Positions 6,912-8,696 of a stretch of DNA of 8,696 bases are shown in pieces. Position 1 is the stretch's first letter, and every line of letters starts with the position of its first letter. The notes below the pieces were generated by a model, which saw only the letters and a program-made list of their open reading frames with translations, made no database searches and was not told the DNA's origin. Origin of the DNA: Candidatus Cloacimonadota bacterium (GTDB lineage: Bacteria; Cloacimonadota; Cloacimonadia; Cloacimonadales; Cloacimonadaceae); the NCBI GenBank assembly GCA_017995495.1, contig JAGOIS010000060.1, positions 1-8,696 on the forward strand. Direction: 5' to 3'. The position numbers and the translations under genes were made by a program.

Positions 6912-8400
6912 TTTCCATCCAATGCCTGGACATCTCGGTTCCAGGGTAATAGTGCAAAAGTATTTTCATGTAATCCTCGCCCGCGCGGGCCCTCTCTAAT
7001 GCGCCCACCTGACACATGCCCACCCCGTGACCCGAGCCGCGGCCTTTGATGGAGATGGTTTCGTCAGGATAGATCACCACACCTCCATTGTCGGCTTGCA
7101 CGTAGCCTCCCCCGAGGTGGAAAAACGATGACCTCGCGGAGCCAAAGGCCTGGCGGATCCTGTATTCGCTGGTGAGCCGCACGGTTGTTTCCCCAAAAAA
7201 GCTTATGTCGATGATCCGGCCCGAATATCCCCGGCGGTTGATCACCAAATGATCAATGTCTTGCAGTCCCACATTTCTGGCCAGTTCGGTCCTCTCCAGT
7301 TGTTTGCTCCAGGCCAGGGCGGAAGCTTCCCAGGAACTGCCTCCTGCATCAACCGGGGCGGCTGATATCCAGCTGCGGGCATCCTGCTCGCGGGTCAGGT
7401 CGTAATCTGCCGCCTCAGCCTCGCAAATCACTCCGCTGAGGTGGGGCAGAGGCTCGCCGTCCCAGATGTTTTGGGAGGAATCGGTCTTGCCACCGCAGGC
7501 GCTGTGGTAGGTTGCGTCGGCTATCCTGCCAGCTACGGTGAGGATCTCGTTGCGAGTGGCTGCCACGGCTGCGCGGACTGCGTCATTCTGCAGATAACCC
7601 CCCTTGTAAACCTGGCAGTGGGTGGTGTTGCATAGGTCGTAACCATCCTTCTCATGCCGGTTTGCCAGCAGCAGGCTGAGGGCATGGGTCCTGGCGGTGA
7701 CGGCTTGGGCTTTCATCGCTTCCCGGGGTGCCGAGTTGCCTATTTCGTTGGCGATGACACCCGCCACGTAGTCATCCAAAGGCAGGATCTGGGTGATCAC
7801 CACTTCCTTATTGACTATCTTCAGATTGAACTCACCTCTGAAGGCAAGTTTGCTGCCCCCAAATGTGATCAGGCCAGGGGTGGACAAATGCAGGGGAGTC
7901 TCCCAAAATGAGTTGGCCAGGTTGTCTCCGCTCAGGATCACGGTGGCGCTGAAATCCTCCCTGACCTGGATCTCACGCTCCGCCATTTCCGCCGCTCTGG
8001 CATACCTTTTGGCCGCTTCCTGATCCGGAAAGGTCCGCTCCGAGTAGATCAGGTTTTCGCATTTGATCACCAAGGTGGAATCCTGCCAGGTGAAAGACTC
8101 GCGTAAAACCCCGTCAGACGAATCAGTCAACGGTTCGGACCGTTCCAAAACCTTCCACCCCGGTTTCTGGTCAAGACTAGCTGCCCGGATGTTGAAAGGT
8201 GTCTGAAAATCCCGCGTGAGAGGCGACTCAAGCTCGGAAAGGCTGATCCGCAAGGGATCGCCACCCGCGGAGGCGACTCGGACAGATTCTCCGGACCAGA
8301 TCAAGACTTCGATGTATAGGAGCCCATCACTATAATGAGCTGCCGCCAGGCCAACAAGGGGCATAGCCAGCATAAATGCGAGTAACGCTTTAAGTGGCAT
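6898..8400 (-). CDS. Secreted SpoIID/LytB-domain protein, probable peptidoglycan lytic transglycosylase or amidase enhancer
   Basis: A 500-residue exported protein. The ATG at 8400 starts a signal peptide (MPLKALLAFMLAMPLVGLAAA) with GAGA about nine bases upstream. ATGs at 8412 and 8454 are in frame; 8412 is almost as plausible, while 8454 would overlap metG and bury the signal. The middle carries the SpoIID core: PLDDYVAGVIANEIGNSAP (207-225) with candidate catalytic Glu219, EAMKAQAVTARTHAL (227-241), DLCNTTHCQVYKGG (255-268), then ATYHSACGGKTDSSQNIW (296-313). The C-terminal GSGHGVGMCQVGAL (456-469) and ILLHYYPGTEM are family hallmarks. In sporulating bacteria SpoIID cleaves glycan strands stripped of stem peptides; homologues elsewhere act in cell-wall remodelling. 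An upstream stretch near residues 115-160 resembles a SPOR-like fold (EAAKRYARAAEMAE), a weaker call. It lies directly downstream of metG. Confidence 0.9.
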   Translation of the reverse strand: MPLKALLAFMLAMPLVGLAAAHYSDGLLYIEVLIWSGESVRVASAGGDPLRISLSELESPLTRDFQTPFNIRAASLDQKPGWKVLERSEPLTDSSDGVLRESFTWQDSTLVIKCENLIYSERTFPDQEAAKRYARAAEMAEREIQVREDFSATVILSGDNLANSFWETPLHLSTPGLITFGGSKLAFRGEFNLKIVNKEVVITQILPLDDYVAGVIANEIGNSAPREAMKAQAVTARTHALSLLLANRHEKDGYDLCNTTHCQVYKGGYLQNDAVRAAVAATRNEILTVAGRIADATYHSACGGKTDSSQNIWDGEPLPHLSGVICEAEAADYDLTREQDARSWISAAPVDAGGSSWEASALAWSKQLERTELARNVGLQDIDHLVINRRGYSGRIIDISFFGETTVRLTSEYRIRQAFGSARSSFFHLGGGYVQADNGGVVIYPDETISIKGRGSGHGVGMCQVGALERARAGEDYMKILLHYYPGTEMSRHWMENGAN

Positions 8401-8426
8401 GTTGTATCTCATTTGCAACAGATAAG

Positions 8427-8696
8427 TTACTTTACTACAGAGCCAGGTGGACATTCTCCGGCGGGCTGAACCAACAGCAGGGTGTCGGGTGTGTTGACAG
8501 CCAGCACCATCCCTTGTGAGACGATTCCCCGGATGGTCCGTGGCTCCAAGTTCACCAGCATCAGCACCTGCCGTCCAGGCAGATCCTCAGCCTGGTAGTG
8601 TTCGGCAATGCCGGCCACCAGTTCCCTTTGTTCGCTGCCGAGGTCCACTTTCAGGCGCAGCAGCTTGTTTGTTTTTGGCACTGGTGAGGCTTCCAA
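8427..8696 (-). CDS. metG: Methionyl-tRNA synthetase, C-terminal tRNA-binding domain (partial)
   Basis: Only the last 89 residues are in the window; the gene continues past 8696, and the leftmost codon (TTG) is internal rather than a start. The segment is an EMAP-II/Trbp111-type OB fold, which binds the outer corner of tRNA and forms the dimer interface in bacterial methionyl-tRNA synthetases. The diagnostic run is visible: VPKTNKLLRLKVDLG, ELVAGIAEHY, LPGRQVLMLVNLEPR and GIVSQGMVLAV. The SQGM motif and the VNL-x-P-R element favour MetG over the stand-alone chaperone-like CsaA. The catalytic domain (HIGH, KMSKS) would be upstream, outside the window, and a separate beta-subunit-like protein cannot be excluded. 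The TAA stop lies about 26 bases before the preferred start of the SpoIID-like gene, implying co-transcription. Confidence 0.82.
   Translation of the reverse strand: MEASPVPKTNKLLRLKVDLGSEQRELVAGIAEHYQAEDLPGRQVLMLVNLEPRTIRGIVSQGMVLAVNTPDTLLLVQPAGECPPGSVVK

Noticed and set aside
6898..8400. SpoIID homologue as evidence of sporulation
   Set aside because: SpoIID/LytB domains are widespread in non-sporulating bacteria, and no other sporulation gene is present here.
8427..8696. Stand-alone small tRNA-binding protein starting at the TTG at 8696
   Set aside because: The first visible residues already lie inside the OB fold (EASPVPKTNKLL), so the beginning of the domain must lie beyond the window.

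Overview
This window is a compact, single-direction stretch of a bacterial chromosome. All six genes lie on the minus strand, so transcription runs from the right end (8696) to the left end (1). The gene content is housekeeping plus secreted proteins: the C-terminus of methionyl-tRNA synthetase, a secreted SpoIID/LytB-type protein, the redox chaperone Hsp33, a secreted FG-GAP/ASPIC-UnbV propeller protein, guanine deaminase, and a large secreted repeat protein that runs off the left edge. The composition is moderately GC-rich by eye. A SpoIID homologue without sporulation genes, together with secreted W-x-D-x-R repeat proteins and FG-GAP/ASPIC proteins, suggests a Gram-negative bacterium of the FCB group. 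Cloacimonadota is my best guess from recollection of similar proteins, not from any search.

Layout in order of transcription: metG 3' end (8696-8427, cut by the window edge); spoIID-like gene (8400-6898); hslO/Hsp33 (6911-6027); FG-GAP/ASPIC protein (6030-3352); guaD (3371-2145); an 88-base intergenic gap (2144-2057); secreted repeat protein (2056 to beyond base 1). The first five genes are tightly packed. The metG-spoIID gap is about 26 bases. The next three junctions overlap by 14, 4 (ATGA) and 20 bases. This argues for one operon with translational coupling. The repeat-protein gene has its own strong ribosome binding site and a GTG start behind the only real intergenic gap, so it may be a separate or partly separate transcription unit.

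The genes do not form one obvious pathway. The first three concern translation, cell-wall remodelling and oxidative protein protection. The fourth and sixth are predicted exported beta-propeller or repeat proteins, probably surface or secreted. guaD is a purine-salvage/catabolism enzyme. No RNA gene, mobile element, CRISPR array or clear intrinsic terminator is visible. The most interesting items are the twelve-unit secreted repeat protein and the composite helical + seven-bladed propeller + shortened ASPIC/UnbV protein.
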